In this document: in pieces, positions 17,163-25,729 of the stretch
How positions within the stretch are numbered: the first letter of the stretch is position 1
Layout of the letters: the number at the start of each line of letters is the position of its first letter
Assembly (NCBI RefSeq): GCF_011378715.1
Contig: NZ_WTKU01000001.1
Span: forward strand, 248,001-312,000
Length of the DNA stretch: 64,000 nt
Source: Psychromonas sp. SA13A
GTDB lineage: Bacteria > Pseudomonadota > Gammaproteobacteria > Enterobacterales > Psychromonadaceae
Reading direction: 5' to 3'
Made by a program: the position numbers and the translations under genes
The notes under the pieces: model-generated
Seen by the model: the letters and a program-made list of their open reading frames with translations, nothing else
What the model was told of the DNA's origin: nothing
The model's database searches: none

Positions 17163-17177
17163 GTTCCAATCGTTCCA
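17163..17177 (+). promoter_or_regulatory. Leader motif GTTCCRATCGTTYCA, copy 2
   Basis: GTTCCAATCGTTCCA begins 16 nt after the -12 element, the same offset as copy 1 at 4576. Here the internal direct repeat GTTCC-N4-GTTCC is exact. The sequence between the motif and the start codon differs between the two copies, which suggests the motif itself is under selection. Confidence 0.5.
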
Positions 17178-17200
17178 CATAATGCATAGGGAAATACAAG

Positions 17201-18637
17201 ATGAGTGACGCTTCAGAGTTAATTTACGAGCTCGATGATAATCCATCGCGCAAAGAATCTTTTTTTGCAGCCATACAGCATGTATTGGCTAGTTTTATTG
17301 GCATCATTACCCCCACCTTAATCATTGGTGGTGTACTTGGTTTAGGTGAGGAGATCCCTTATTTAATATCGATGGCATTAATGGTGTCTGGTGTAGGCAC
17401 CATCATTCAAGCTAAGAAACCAATGGGTATTGGCGCAGGCATGATCTGTGTGCAAGGCACAAGTTTTGCTTTTTTAAGCTCAGTATTAGCAGCCGGATTT
17501 ATTGCAAAAGCAAATGGAGGTGGTCCAGATCAGATCTTATCGCTTATTTTTGGTGTTTGTGTTCTAGGTGCCTTTGTAGAGATTGCTGTCAGCCAGTTTT
17601 TAGAAAAGCTAAAACGAGTGGTTACTCCTGTGGTTACAGGTACTGTGATCACGGTTATTGGCATTAGTTTAATCAAAGTAGGTTTTACCGATTTAGCCGG
17701 TGGACAGTGGTTATTAACCAATAAACCAGAGCTTTTTGCGAGTTTTGATAACTTATTTTTAGGTGTATTAGTGATGGCAAGTATTATTGTTGCACATAAA
17801 TACGGTAACCAATGGGTGCGTTTATCCTCAATTATCATCGGCATGTTAGTAGGTATGGCTGCTGCGGTATTAATGGGCAAAGTTAATTACAGTGCTATCG
17901 GTAATGTAGAGACACTAATTAGCATACCTGTTCCTTTTAAATACGGCTTCTCTTTTGATTTAGCTGCGTTTATTCCTGTTGCGCTTATCTACCTGATTAC
18001 TGCGATTGAAACATCTGGTGATATTACTGCCAACTGTATGGTATCAAAACAACCTATCAGCGGAGCCTCTTACCTTAAACGTATTAAACAAGGTATCTTA
18101 GGCGATGGTGTTAACTCATTAATTGCGGGCATATTTAATACTTTTCCAAATACTACCTTTAGCCAAAACAACGGAGTAATACAATTAACGGGTATTGCTA
18201 GCCGCTTCATTGGCGTTTGGATTGGTATGATCTTAATTGTGATGGGTTTGTTTCCTCATATTGGCGCTTTATTTCGTGCAGTTCCTAACTCTGTTTTAGG
18301 TGGTGCAACCATTATTATGTTTGCGACCGTTGCTATGGCTGGAGTAAAAATATTAACTCATGTGGAATTAAATAGAAAAAATATGCTCACCTTAGCCGTT
18401 TCATTTGGGATGGGATTAGGCGTGTTATTAGTACCGCAAGTGGTTAATACTGTTGCCGCAAATATTGGCGGAGATTTAGGTGCAATAGTAAAAAGTATCT
18501 TTGGCTCACCAATCACTGCGAGTGGATTAACAGTTGTATTTTTAACGCTATTTTTAGGTGAATACCCTGAAAAATATAACCCTATTATTCAAGACTTTCC
18601 GATTGATGAAGAGATGCCACAACAAGTGAAAAATTAA
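17201..18637 (+). CDS. NCS2/NAT-family urate/xanthine permease
   Basis: A 478-residue nucleobase:cation symporter with about 12-14 membrane segments. The NAT signature is seen as QNNGVIQLTG near residue 325, and the TM3 and TM8 regions have GIGAGMICVQGTSFAF and LITAIETSGDITAN. It imports urate or xanthine with protons or sodium. It resembles the UacT/YgfU type more than uracil permeases. With PuuE next door and PuuD, UraH and UraD elsewhere in the window, urate is the likely substrate. The start at 17201 is preceded by AGGGAAATACAAG. Expression is under its own sigma-54 promoter. Confidence 0.9.
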   Translation: MSDASELIYELDDNPSRKESFFAAIQHVLASFIGIITPTLIIGGVLGLGEEIPYLISMALMVSGVGTIIQAKKPMGIGAGMICVQGTSFAFLSSVLAAGFIAKANGGGPDQILSLIFGVCVLGAFVEIAVSQFLEKLKRVVTPVVTGTVITVIGISLIKVGFTDLAGGQWLLTNKPELFASFDNLFLGVLVMASIIVAHKYGNQWVRLSSIIIGMLVGMAAAVLMGKVNYSAIGNVETLISIPVPFKYGFSFDLAAFIPVALIYLITAIETSGDITANCMVSKQPISGASYLKRIKQGILGDGVNSLIAGIFNTFPNTTFSQNNGVIQLTGIASRFIGVWIGMILIVMGLFPHIGALFRAVPNSVLGGATIIMFATVAMAGVKILTHVELNRKNMLTLAVSFGMGLGVLLVPQVVNTVAANIGGDLGAIVKSIFGSPITASGLTVVFLTLFLGEYPEKYNPIIQDFPIDEEMPQQVKN

Positions 18638-18666
18638 ATTTTCAAAAAAAATAACATAAAAAATTA

Positions 18667-18726
18667 GCTCACCATTTTTCTTAATGCATACGTTGATGCA
18701 ATTAATACAGAAATGGTGAGTTTTTC
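18667..18726 (+). terminator. Terminator of the permease gene with a branched stem
   Basis: Arms CTCACCATTT (18668-18677) and AAATGGTGAG (18711-18720) pair perfectly and are followed by TTTTTC. The 33-nt loop holds an inner hairpin (TGCAT/ATGCA). It starts about 30 nt after the permease stop. Confidence 0.7.
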
Positions 18727-19047
18727 TTTAAATGACGCGGCAAAGTTACCTCCCTGCCAACTACCTTCTACAATAAAGATCATACTATCCTCTACAATAA
18801 AGTTCAAAAATTTAAGAAATACCCTCGGTAGTCTGTAGCAATTAATATGAATATTCTCGTTATCGTTCAGGGTACTAAAATCAACATTCGCCAATATAGA
18901 TCCAAGCTTCGCTTTTCATTTCCTAACTTCATTACTCCATCACCTTGCCACCCCGTCATTTCGATAAATCTAGAATAATAGTTTGACATAAGCTTTAAAC
19001 CGGAATATATTTCGAACAATCCAGAAATAACGAATAAAGGTAAGTAA
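18727..19047. other. Intergenic region before the metal permease
   Basis: No supported gene. A 12-bp direct repeat TCTACAATAAAG occurs at 18767-18778 and 18791-18802. Short minus-strand frames across this region lack a ribosome site and family resemblance. The promoter of the following permease should be here but was not resolved. Confidence 0.35.
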
Positions 19048-20169
19048 ATGAGTCCAGAAATATTAACAATGGCCAAAGAGGCCTTAAATATGTTTGCTTT
19101 TTTAGCGACAGAATTGATCATTCTTTTTTTAGCAATCAGCTATTTAGTAGGGGTATTACAAGAATTTATTACGCCACAAAAAATTCAATCAATTTTAAGT
19201 TCACGTAATGGCAAGGGTTACATTATCGCCGCCCTATTAGGCTCGATTACCCCCTTTTGCTCTTGCTCAACCATCCCTTTTTTAAAAGGCTTACTCAGAG
19301 CAAGAGCTGGTTTTGGACCAATGATGGTATTTTTATTCTCTAGTCCTTTACTTAACCCTGTCATTATTGGTCTTTTTGTCATTACTTTTGGCTTTGAAGT
19401 CGCCTTATTTTATTTTCTTATCGCTATTATTGTAGCGGTCACTGCTGGCTTTGTATTAGAAAAATTGGGCTTTGAAAGGTATGTAAAACCGGAAGCTTAC
19501 GAAGCAGTAAAAAGTGATAAACCTTGCAGCAGCGCAAAAAAAGAAACAGCCACAAGTTCTTGCAGTGGCGATAGCGATGACAATAAAAACAGTGATATTG
19601 ATAATAATAATAATAATAATAACAAAGCAGTGCAGAACAATGCTTGTGCAAGCGCCGCTACCAACACTGTTACCAAAAACACTCAGAAGAATAGTTCCTG
19701 TGCAGTAAATGCAGCCGTGACTTCGGACTGCGGCAATAATGTTAAGCCTAAAAAAGAAGATAATCGTTGGTTACGTATTTGGTTATCAACTTGGAAAGAT
19801 TTCAAGCAAGTTTTTCCTTACTTATTAATTGGTATTTCATTAGGGGCTTTCATTTACGGTTTTATGCCAACAGATTTAATTGCAGAGTACGCAGGGGAAG
19901 GCCATTGGTACGCAATTCCTATCGCAGCCGTTATTGGTATCCCACTTTATATTCGAGCTGAAGCAGTTATTCCTTTAAGTGCGGCATTAGTGGCAAAAGG
20001 TATGGCGTTAGGCTCTGTGATGGCATTGATTATTGGTAGCGCAGGTGCCAGCTTAACTGAAGTTATCCTGTTAAAATCTATTTTCAAAAACCAAATGATT
20101 ATTGCTTTTCTTGCGGTGATCTTAGGTATGGCGATGGCTGCCGGTTATCTTTACTCTTTTCTGTTTTAA
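19048..20169 (+). CDS. DUF318-type permease with Cys/Asn-rich linker, probable metal (Cu/Zn or arsenic-like) efflux transporter
   Basis: A 373-residue membrane protein of the SO_0444-type permease family. The first four or so helices include TPFCSCSTIPF with Cys71 and Cys73, a likely metal site. Residues about 150-245 form a soluble linker containing five scattered Cys and a run of seven Asn. Four more helices follow, including GIPLYIRAEAVIPLSAAL. The adjacent ArsR-type regulator supports metal or metalloid export. The Asn run is encoded by (AAT)6-AAC (19603-19623), an in-frame microsatellite. It has no evident link to purine genes. Confidence 0.78.
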   Translation: MSPEILTMAKEALNMFAFLATELIILFLAISYLVGVLQEFITPQKIQSILSSRNGKGYIIAALLGSITPFCSCSTIPFLKGLLRARAGFGPMMVFLFSSPLLNPVIIGLFVITFGFEVALFYFLIAIIVAVTAGFVLEKLGFERYVKPEAYEAVKSDKPCSSAKKETATSSCSGDSDDNKNSDIDNNNNNNNKAVQNNACASAATNTVTKNTQKNSSCAVNAAVTSDCGNNVKPKKEDNRWLRIWLSTWKDFKQVFPYLLIGISLGAFIYGFMPTDLIAEYAGEGHWYAIPIAAVIGIPLYIRAEAVIPLSAALVAKGMALGSVMALIIGSAGASLTEVILLKSIFKNQMIIAFLAVILGMAMAAGYLYSFLF

Positions 20170-20175
20170 AATAAA

Positions 20176-20207
20176 GCAATCAGGTCGTTTATAGTCGGCC
20201 TGATTGC
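20176..20207 (+). terminator. Hairpin after the metal permease gene
   Basis: GCAATCAGG (20176-20184) pairs with CCTGATTGC (20199-20207). The following sequence (CCCACCTTTT) is only weakly T-rich, so termination may be partial, allowing some read-through into the ArsR gene. Confidence 0.45.
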
Positions 20208-20309
20208 CCCACCTTTTAATGACTAATGATTGGCACTCTCTAAGATTTCCAGTAATATCGAAATATATAAAATTTAAAATCTAACCTATTAAATAGAAAA
20301 GGTAAAATA

Positions 20310-20603
20310 ATGGATATTGATGTTGTAGCCAAAGCATTAAAAGAGTTAGGTCACCCAACACGTTTGAGTATTTATAAAAGCGTCGTTCGAGCAGGTTATC
20401 AAGGTATCGCGGTGGGCAGCTTACAAGAAAAGCTAGCAATACCCGGCTCTACCCTATCGCATCACATATCCAGCTTGCTTTCAGCAGAACTTATCTCGCA
20501 ACGTCGTGAAGGACGCACACTTTTTTGTGTCGCCGAATATAAAAAACTACAATCAGTCATTGGATTCTTACAAGATGAATGCTGTATTGATGAAAACAGT
20601 TGA
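20310..20603 (+). CDS. ArsR-family transcriptional regulator
   Basis: A 97-residue winged-helix regulator. The recognition helix is IPGSTLSHHISSLLSAELISQRREG, followed by the wing RTLFCVAEY. Cys residues lie in the wing (LFCVAE) and at the C-terminus (DECCID), so thiol-based metal sensing is possible. There is no classical ELCVCDL motif. It follows the metal permease by 140 bp in the same direction and is probably its metal- or metalloid-responsive repressor. Confidence 0.82.
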   Translation: MDIDVVAKALKELGHPTRLSIYKSVVRAGYQGIAVGSLQEKLAIPGSTLSHHISSLLSAELISQRREGRTLFCVAEYKKLQSVIGFLQDECCIDENS

Positions 20604-20678
20604 TATGCATGTACCGTTCAAGATATAAAAATTAGCAGTCTATAAGCAACTGACACTGATTTAAAAATAAGAGATTAG

Positions 20679-20715
20679 CCGAGTTTATTGATAGTTCTAA
20701 TAAACTCGTTTTTTA
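20679..20715. terminator. Bidirectional terminator between arsR-type and deoR-type genes
   Basis: CGAGTTTATT (20680-20689) pairs with AATAAACTCG (20699-20708) and is followed by TTTTTT on the plus strand. It separates the convergent ArsR gene and the DeoR-type gene that ends at 20722. Confidence 0.8.
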
Positions 20716-20721
20716 ATACTC

Positions 20722-21501
20722 TTATGGACACAACACTTCTAAACCTTTTTCAGCTAAATCCAACTTCGCACTTTCCGGTAAAGACGCATCGGTGATCACT
20801 GCATCAATTTTGTCGATATCTAAAGCGTGAAAAGAAGCTATTTTTCCATACTTAGAAGAGTCTGATACCAAATAAACTATTTTTGAGACCTTCGAGATTG
20901 CTCGTTTAACAGTTACTTTGTCTTCATTCGGAGTTGATAAGCCTTTCAAGCTCCATGATGAGGTTGAAATAAAAGCCATATCAATATTCATACTCAATAA
21001 AAAATCAGCCACTTTAGAGCCCACCGTTGATTGATTTTCTCGATCAATTTTTCCACCGGTATGGTAAATCTCATTTAAAGAATGGGTCATTAAAAAGGTA
21101 GCAATAGAGAAGTCATTAGTAATGATGAGTAAATCACTACGTTGAGAGATTTGGTGAGCAATCTCTAATGCGGTAGTACCTGCATCTAAATAAATCGTCG
21201 CGCTTCCCGGAATCAGACTCGCAGCCAACTTTCCAATTTGTTCTTTTTGTTCTGAAAACTGCATAATCTTCATTTCACGAGATAATTCACTATGAATTAT
21301 TTGTGTCAACTGAACCCCACCAGATACAGAATTAACCTTGCCCTGTTTTTCTAATTTATCAATATCTCTACGCACAGTCATATGAGAAACATCTAATAAA
21401 TCAGCTAGTTCAGTAATGCTAACTACTTCTTGGCTTTTTAAAAGCGTCAGTATTCTTCGTTGTCTTTCAGCTGGGATCATAAGGTCACTATCTAATAACA
21501 A
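20722..21501 (-). CDS. DeoR/GlpR-family repressor of the tetronate genes
   Basis: A 259-residue DeoR regulator with an N-terminal helix-turn-helix (residues about 10-65, with QRRILTLLKSQEVVSITELA and SHMTVRRDIDKLEKQGKV) and a C-terminal sugar-phosphate-sensing domain (IYLDAGTTALEIAHQI, SSWSLKGLSTPNEDKVTVKRA). Regulators of this family commonly sit beside D-erythronate/L-threonate genes. It is divergent from denD. TGTTAATAAATGT repeats at 20-bp spacing occur both in this divergent region and upstream of ltnD and are its probable operators. Confidence 0.85.
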   Translation of the reverse strand: MLLDSDLMIPAERQRRILTLLKSQEVVSITELADLLDVSHMTVRRDIDKLEKQGKVNSVSGGVQLTQIIHSELSREMKIMQFSEQKEQIGKLAASLIPGSATIYLDAGTTALEIAHQISQRSDLLIITNDFSIATFLMTHSLNEIYHTGGKIDRENQSTVGSKVADFLLSMNIDMAFISTSSWSLKGLSTPNEDKVTVKRAISKVSKIVYLVSDSSKYGKIASFHALDIDKIDAVITDASLPESAKLDLAEKGLEVLCP

Positions 21502-21917
21502 AAGGAATAATAATATTAGCAGATAAACACCAACTTGTGAATATCTGTGAATTTATGTGTAGGCAAATAGCCAAAAATCGTAATTACTATTACTTATGGT
21601 TATAAATCAATCTACATTCACGTTATTCTGGTAAAAAATGTTCTTTTCATGTTAACCCACACCACTGCATGTTAATAAATGTTACTTAGTGTTAATAAAT
21701 GTGATTTACAGCATGTTATTCATACGTAATTGCGCATATACTCCCAAACATAAACATAAATTAACAGTAAATTAACATTATCCTCATCACTACAGATTTT
21801 GTTAACTAATGACATTCATCGCTTTCATATAAATAATGTGTTCGATGAAATTAAATATGGGCAAAACACTGACAATTTAACAAAAATTCATTTATCAACA
21901 TATATAAGGTTATTTAT
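21502..21917. promoter_or_regulatory. Divergent DeoR regulator / denD promoter region with 20-bp-spaced operator repeats
   Basis: TGTTAA occurs at 21650, 21670 and 21690, exactly 20 bp apart; the last two extend to TGTTAATAAATGT. They are followed by GATTTA and, further on, ACATAAATTAACA at 21754-21766 and another TTAACA at 21772. The same arrangement recurs before ltnD (24711-24807). Phasing on one DNA face suggests cooperative binding by the DeoR repressor. A TGTGA half-site at 21701 could be part of a weak CRP site. Confidence 0.65.
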
Positions 21918-22865
21918 ATGAATATTATCATCACAGGTGGCGCAGGTTTTTTGGGCGCCAAACTATCAGAAAGTTTATTACTTCAGTTCTCTGAAATTAA
22001 TTCAATTAAACTTGTTGACCGGGTCCAGCCAAGTATAAACTTAGCTGCGAATGATAAAGTACAATTTATTACTGCAGATATTACAAAATCAGAAGAAATT
22101 GCTCAGATCATTACTGAACAAACAACCCATATATTTCATTTAGCAGCAATAGTGTCAAGTCATGCCGAAGAAGATTTTGAGCTAGGCATGCTAGTTAACT
22201 TAAAAGCAACAGAACTTTTGCTTGAACGCTGTCGTCATGTAAATCCTAAAATTCGCTTTATTTTCTCTAGTTCTCTTGCTGTATTTGGTGGAGAATTGCC
22301 TGAAAAAATTGATTATATGACAGCAATGCAGCCAAGTTCTTCATACGGCACCCAAAAGGCAATTTGTGAATTATTGGTAAATGATTATGCAAGAAAAGGT
22401 TTTGTTGATGCACTTTCAGTTCGACTACCAACTATCTGTATACGCCCAGGTAGCCCTAATAAAGCGGCATCGTCATTTGTTAGTAGCATCATACGAGAGC
22501 CACTCAAACATGAACAATCTAACTGCCCCGTTGATATTGATTTAGCGCTTTGGATTTCTAGCCCAAACAACGTCATAAAAAATATTATTCATGCAAGTCA
22601 ACTAAATACTTCATCGCTAAAAGGTTTCCGCACCATCAATTTACCTGGACTGCAAACATCACCAAGAGAGATGATTGCATGCCTCATTAAAAAAAATGGA
22701 AAACCTGCGTCAGAGCTTATCTCCTATGAAAAAGATATAAATATAGAAAGTATCGTTGCTAGTTGGCCGAAGTCGATGAATAACGAAAGAGAACTAGAAT
22801 TAGGATTTTCGAAAGACAATAATTTCACTGTAATCTTAAAAGAATTCTTAAATACAACGAATTAA
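21918..22865 (+). CDS. denD: D-erythronate dehydrogenase (extended SDR)
   Basis: A 315-residue NAD-dependent epimerase/dehydratase-family protein. It has the nucleotide motif GGAGFLG (residues 7-13), the active-site SSSLAVFGG, and the catalytic YGTQK. DenD oxidises D-erythronate at C2 to 2-oxotetronate, which the isomerase, kinase and decarboxylase encoded downstream carry to DHAP. The assignment rests on this neighbourhood, which matches characterised D-erythronate loci. It is the first gene after the operator array and is followed 31 bp later by the permease. Confidence 0.87.
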   Translation: MNIIITGGAGFLGAKLSESLLLQFSEINSIKLVDRVQPSINLAANDKVQFITADITKSEEIAQIITEQTTHIFHLAAIVSSHAEEDFELGMLVNLKATELLLERCRHVNPKIRFIFSSSLAVFGGELPEKIDYMTAMQPSSSYGTQKAICELLVNDYARKGFVDALSVRLPTICIRPGSPNKAASSFVSSIIREPLKHEQSNCPVDIDLALWISSPNNVIKNIIHASQLNTSSLKGFRTINLPGLQTSPREMIACLIKKNGKPASELISYEKDINIESIVASWPKSMNNERELELGFSKDNNFTVILKEFLNTTN

Positions 22866-22896
22866 ACCTTTACTAATTATCGCGAGGAGCTACAAC

Positions 22897-24396
22897 ATGT
22901 TACCCATATCAGTTATCGGTTTAATAATAGCCGTATTTGTCCTAATATTTTTAGTTTTAAGAACCAGAGTTCATGTATTGATCGCAATGCTAGTAGCAGC
23001 TTGTATTGCCGGATTAATTGGAGGCTTAAGTGTAGATCAAACAATGTCTGCAATCAGTAAAGGTTTTGGTGGCACACTAGGTGGCATCGGCATTGTTATT
23101 GGTTTAGGGGTAATGATGGGAGCTATTTTGGAAACATCAGGTGCCGGAGAGTCAATCGCTTATCATTTTATTAAATGGCTAGGTAAAAGAAAAGAAGAGA
23201 TGGCTTTAGCAATCACAGGTTATATCGTTAGTATTCCTGTTTTTGTTGATAGCGCTCTTATAATCTTATATCCAATCGCAAAGTCGTTAGCAAAAACATC
23301 AAATCGCTCAATTTTAACATTAACGGTATCACTTGCTGGTGGTTTAGTTGTTGCACACCATTGTATTCCACCAACACCAGGTCCTTTAGGTGTTGCAAGT
23401 ATCTTTAATGTTGATTTAGCTTCTATGCTTGGTTTTGGACTTCTGATTGCAGTCCCATGTGTATATGGCATTATTTTATATTCACGTTGGCTTGAGAAAC
23501 ATTTTCCTGAATTTACAGTAATCCCTGAGTTAAATAAAACAGATGGGGATCTTAAGAAAGTACACGAAGATTATATGGCTTCTAAAACATCTAAGGATTT
23601 ACCTTCTTTAATTAAATCGATTATGCCAATTGTTGTTCCAATAGCATTAATTTTAATCAAATCCCTGATGAGTTTAGCCGAAAATCAATTTAATATGGAA
23701 GGATTATCGTCTAGTACAATCGGTACTCTTTTTAACTTCTTAGGCCACCCAATTATTGCATTATCTATTAGTACTTTATTAGCAGTATATACACTAACAC
23801 CATATTTAGATAAAGAAGCTACGACTTCTAAATTAGAAGAAGGAATTTCAACATGTGGAATTATTTTATTAGTGACAGGTGCAGGTGGAGCGTTAGGAAG
23901 TGTATTACGCGAGTCTGGTGCAGGCGCGGAAATAGCTAATCAGATTGTTAGCTTATCGATTTCACCAATTATGATTCCGTTCATTATCGCTACACTTGTT
24001 CGAATAATTCAAGGAAGTGGTACAGTATCAATGATAACAGCGGCATCAATATCAGCTCCAGTATTAGCCGAAATGCAAGGGGTCAATATGTTATTTGCTG
24101 CCTCAGCTGCAACAATGGGAAGCCTATTTGCAGGTTACTTTAACGACAGTTTATTCCATATAGTTAACCGTTTAATGGGCGTTACTGAAGTCAAGAAACA
24201 ACTAATCATTTGGACGATACCAACCACTATTGCATGGGCTATTGGTGGTTCATTGATTATGACTTTAAACCTAATATTTGGCAGCCAAGGCAGTATCTAT
24301 GATCCATTATTCCCTTTATTGGTTCTAGCAGGTTGCATATTTTTTGTTAAAAGCCAGAGTAAAATAACAGAAAAACTTATACAACAAACTGCATAA
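22897..24396 (+). CDS. GntP-family permease, probable D-erythronate/L-threonate transporter
   Basis: A 499-residue gluconate:proton-symporter-family protein with about 12-14 membrane helices. Motifs include GFGGTLGGIGIVIGLGVMMG, the conserved HHCIPPTPGPLGVA, and TGAGGALGSVLRESGAG. It probably imports the four-carbon aldonates used by the adjacent enzymes. It lies between denD and ltnD, with a terminator after it, so it is probably transcribed with denD. Length is slightly above typical GntP proteins because of a longer central loop. Confidence 0.87.
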   Translation: MLPISVIGLIIAVFVLIFLVLRTRVHVLIAMLVAACIAGLIGGLSVDQTMSAISKGFGGTLGGIGIVIGLGVMMGAILETSGAGESIAYHFIKWLGKRKEEMALAITGYIVSIPVFVDSALIILYPIAKSLAKTSNRSILTLTVSLAGGLVVAHHCIPPTPGPLGVASIFNVDLASMLGFGLLIAVPCVYGIILYSRWLEKHFPEFTVIPELNKTDGDLKKVHEDYMASKTSKDLPSLIKSIMPIVVPIALILIKSLMSLAENQFNMEGLSSSTIGTLFNFLGHPIIALSISTLLAVYTLTPYLDKEATTSKLEEGISTCGIILLVTGAGGALGSVLRESGAGAEIANQIVSLSISPIMIPFIIATLVRIIQGSGTVSMITAASISAPVLAEMQGVNMLFAASAATMGSLFAGYFNDSLFHIVNRLMGVTEVKKQLIIWTIPTTIAWAIGGSLIMTLNLIFGSQGSIYDPLFPLLVLAGCIFFVKSQSKITEKLIQQTA

Positions 24397-24418
24397 TAGA
24401 AGCACTAGTACTTAAATC

Positions 24419-24452
24419 AAGAATGGAGCACTCGAAATACTCCATTCTTTCG
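24419..24452 (+). terminator. Terminator after the denD-permease unit
   Basis: AAGAATGGAG (24419-24428) pairs with CTCCATTCTT (24440-24449), followed by a short T-run. It separates the denD-permease transcript from ltnD. Confidence 0.75.
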
Positions 24453-24825
24453 CCTTAATTAATAACTAGAAATACACTTTATGTACAAGTAAATAAAAAT
24501 TTAGATTAAAAAAATAAAATTATTTGTTCCGTTAATACTATTTTCATTTCCCTAAACTACCTAGTTAAAATAACTATATTACATTTAAGTACTTCATTAG
24601 ATATCTATTTACTAACAACCTCCGTATTAAAATAATGCCCAACTTAATTTATTATGCTGCAGTATTCAATTTTCCTAAAAATTGTATTTATTCATTGAAA
24701 ACACCAAAAATGTTAATAAATGTTAAATAAAGTTAATTAATGTGATTTAAAACATATTATCTGACCTATTCAAGGGGTACAATCTCAAATCAAGACATAA
24801 ATTAACAATTATTAACGGAGGCGGT
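24453..24825. promoter_or_regulatory. ltnD promoter region with second DeoR-type operator array
   Basis: TGTTAATAAATGT (24711-24723) and AGTTAATTAATGT (24731-24743) repeat at 20-bp spacing, then GATTTAAAACATATTAT, and ACATAAATTAACA at 24795-24807. This mirrors the array before denD element by element. No gene is seen in the AT-rich stretch 24453-24700. Confidence 0.6.
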
Positions 24826-25728
24826 ATGGCAAATCAAGTTAAATCTATCGGTGTGATAGGACTAGGATCGATGGGAATGGGTGCAGCAAAATCTTGTGTT
24901 ACTGCAGGATTAGACGTTTATGGTATCGATTTAAATAATAAAGCATTACAAGAACTCAGTGAGTTTGGTGCTAAAGCTGTCTCCAATAATGCCTTAGATT
25001 TCTCAGACCAATTAGATGCGGTATTGGTACTTGTTGTTAACTCTAAACAAGTCAATATGGTGTTATTTGATACTGGATTAGCAGCTTCACTTAAACCAGG
25101 CACAGTAGTAATGGTATCAGCAACTATATCAGCTGAAGATGCTAAAAATATTGAGCAGAAGCTAAAAGAACACCAACTAATTATGTTAGATGCACCCGTT
25201 TCTGGTGGTGCAGCTAAAGCTGCCACTGGCGATATGACCATTATGGCATCAGGCTCAACACTCGCATTTGAAAAACTTCAACCTGTACTCGATGCTACAG
25301 CCGCCAAAGTCTATAACATTGGCGAACAAATTGGTTTAGGTGCAACCGTTAAAATTATTCATCAGTTACTTGCCGGTGTGCATATTGCAGTAGGCGCAGA
25401 AGCAATGGCACTTGCCGCACGCGCTAACATTCCACTAGATCTTATGTATGACGTTGTGACGAATGCAGCAGGAAACTCTTGGATGTTTGAAAACCGCATG
25501 AAGCATGTGGTTGATGGCGATTACTCACCAAAATCAATGGTCGATATTTTTGTTAAGGATCTCAACCTTGTTGCTGATACCGCTAAAGAACTGAAGTTCC
25601 CTCTTCCTTTATCGAGCACGGCTTTAAACATGTTCCTTTCTGCCAGCAATGCAGGATTTGGACAAGAAGACGATAGCGCAGTGATCAAAATTTTTGATGG
25701 AATAGAGTTACCAGGTGTGGAGAAATAA
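24826..25728 (+). CDS. ltnD: L-threonate 2-dehydrogenase
   Basis: A 300-residue beta-hydroxyacid dehydrogenase. It has the NAD motif GLGSMG (12-17), the substrate-binding DAPVSGGAAKAATGD (122-136), and catalytic Lys176 in VKIIHQLL. LtnD oxidises L-threonate to 2-oxotetronate. Together with denD this lets both C4 aldonates enter one shared route. The start follows ACGGAGGCGGT. It heads the operon ltnD-otnK-otnC-otnI, in which each following gene starts within a few bases of the previous stop. Confidence 0.9.
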   Translation: MANQVKSIGVIGLGSMGMGAAKSCVTAGLDVYGIDLNNKALQELSEFGAKAVSNNALDFSDQLDAVLVLVVNSKQVNMVLFDTGLAASLKPGTVVMVSATISAEDAKNIEQKLKEHQLIMLDAPVSGGAAKAATGDMTIMASGSTLAFEKLQPVLDATAAKVYNIGEQIGLGATVKIIHQLLAGVHIAVGAEAMALAARANIPLDLMYDVVTNAAGNSWMFENRMKHVVDGDYSPKSMVDIFVKDLNLVADTAKELKFPLPLSSTALNMFLSASNAGFGQEDDSAVIKIFDGIELPGVEK

Positions 25729-25729
25729 T

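Noticed and set aside
18664-18894. Minus-strand frame of 76 codons after the NCS2 permease
   Set aside because: Overlaps the permease terminator hairpin, carries a direct repeat, lacks a ribosome site and resembles no family.
19048-20603. Arsenic resistance operon
   Set aside because: The permease is DUF318-like with a Cys linker, not ArsB or Acr3, and no arsenate reductase is nearby; a metal efflux call is safer.
21701-21720. Possible CRP sites in the tetronate promoters (TGTGATTTACAGCATG and TGTGATTTAAAACATA)
   Set aside because: Only the left half matches the consensus; the right half is poor in both copies.
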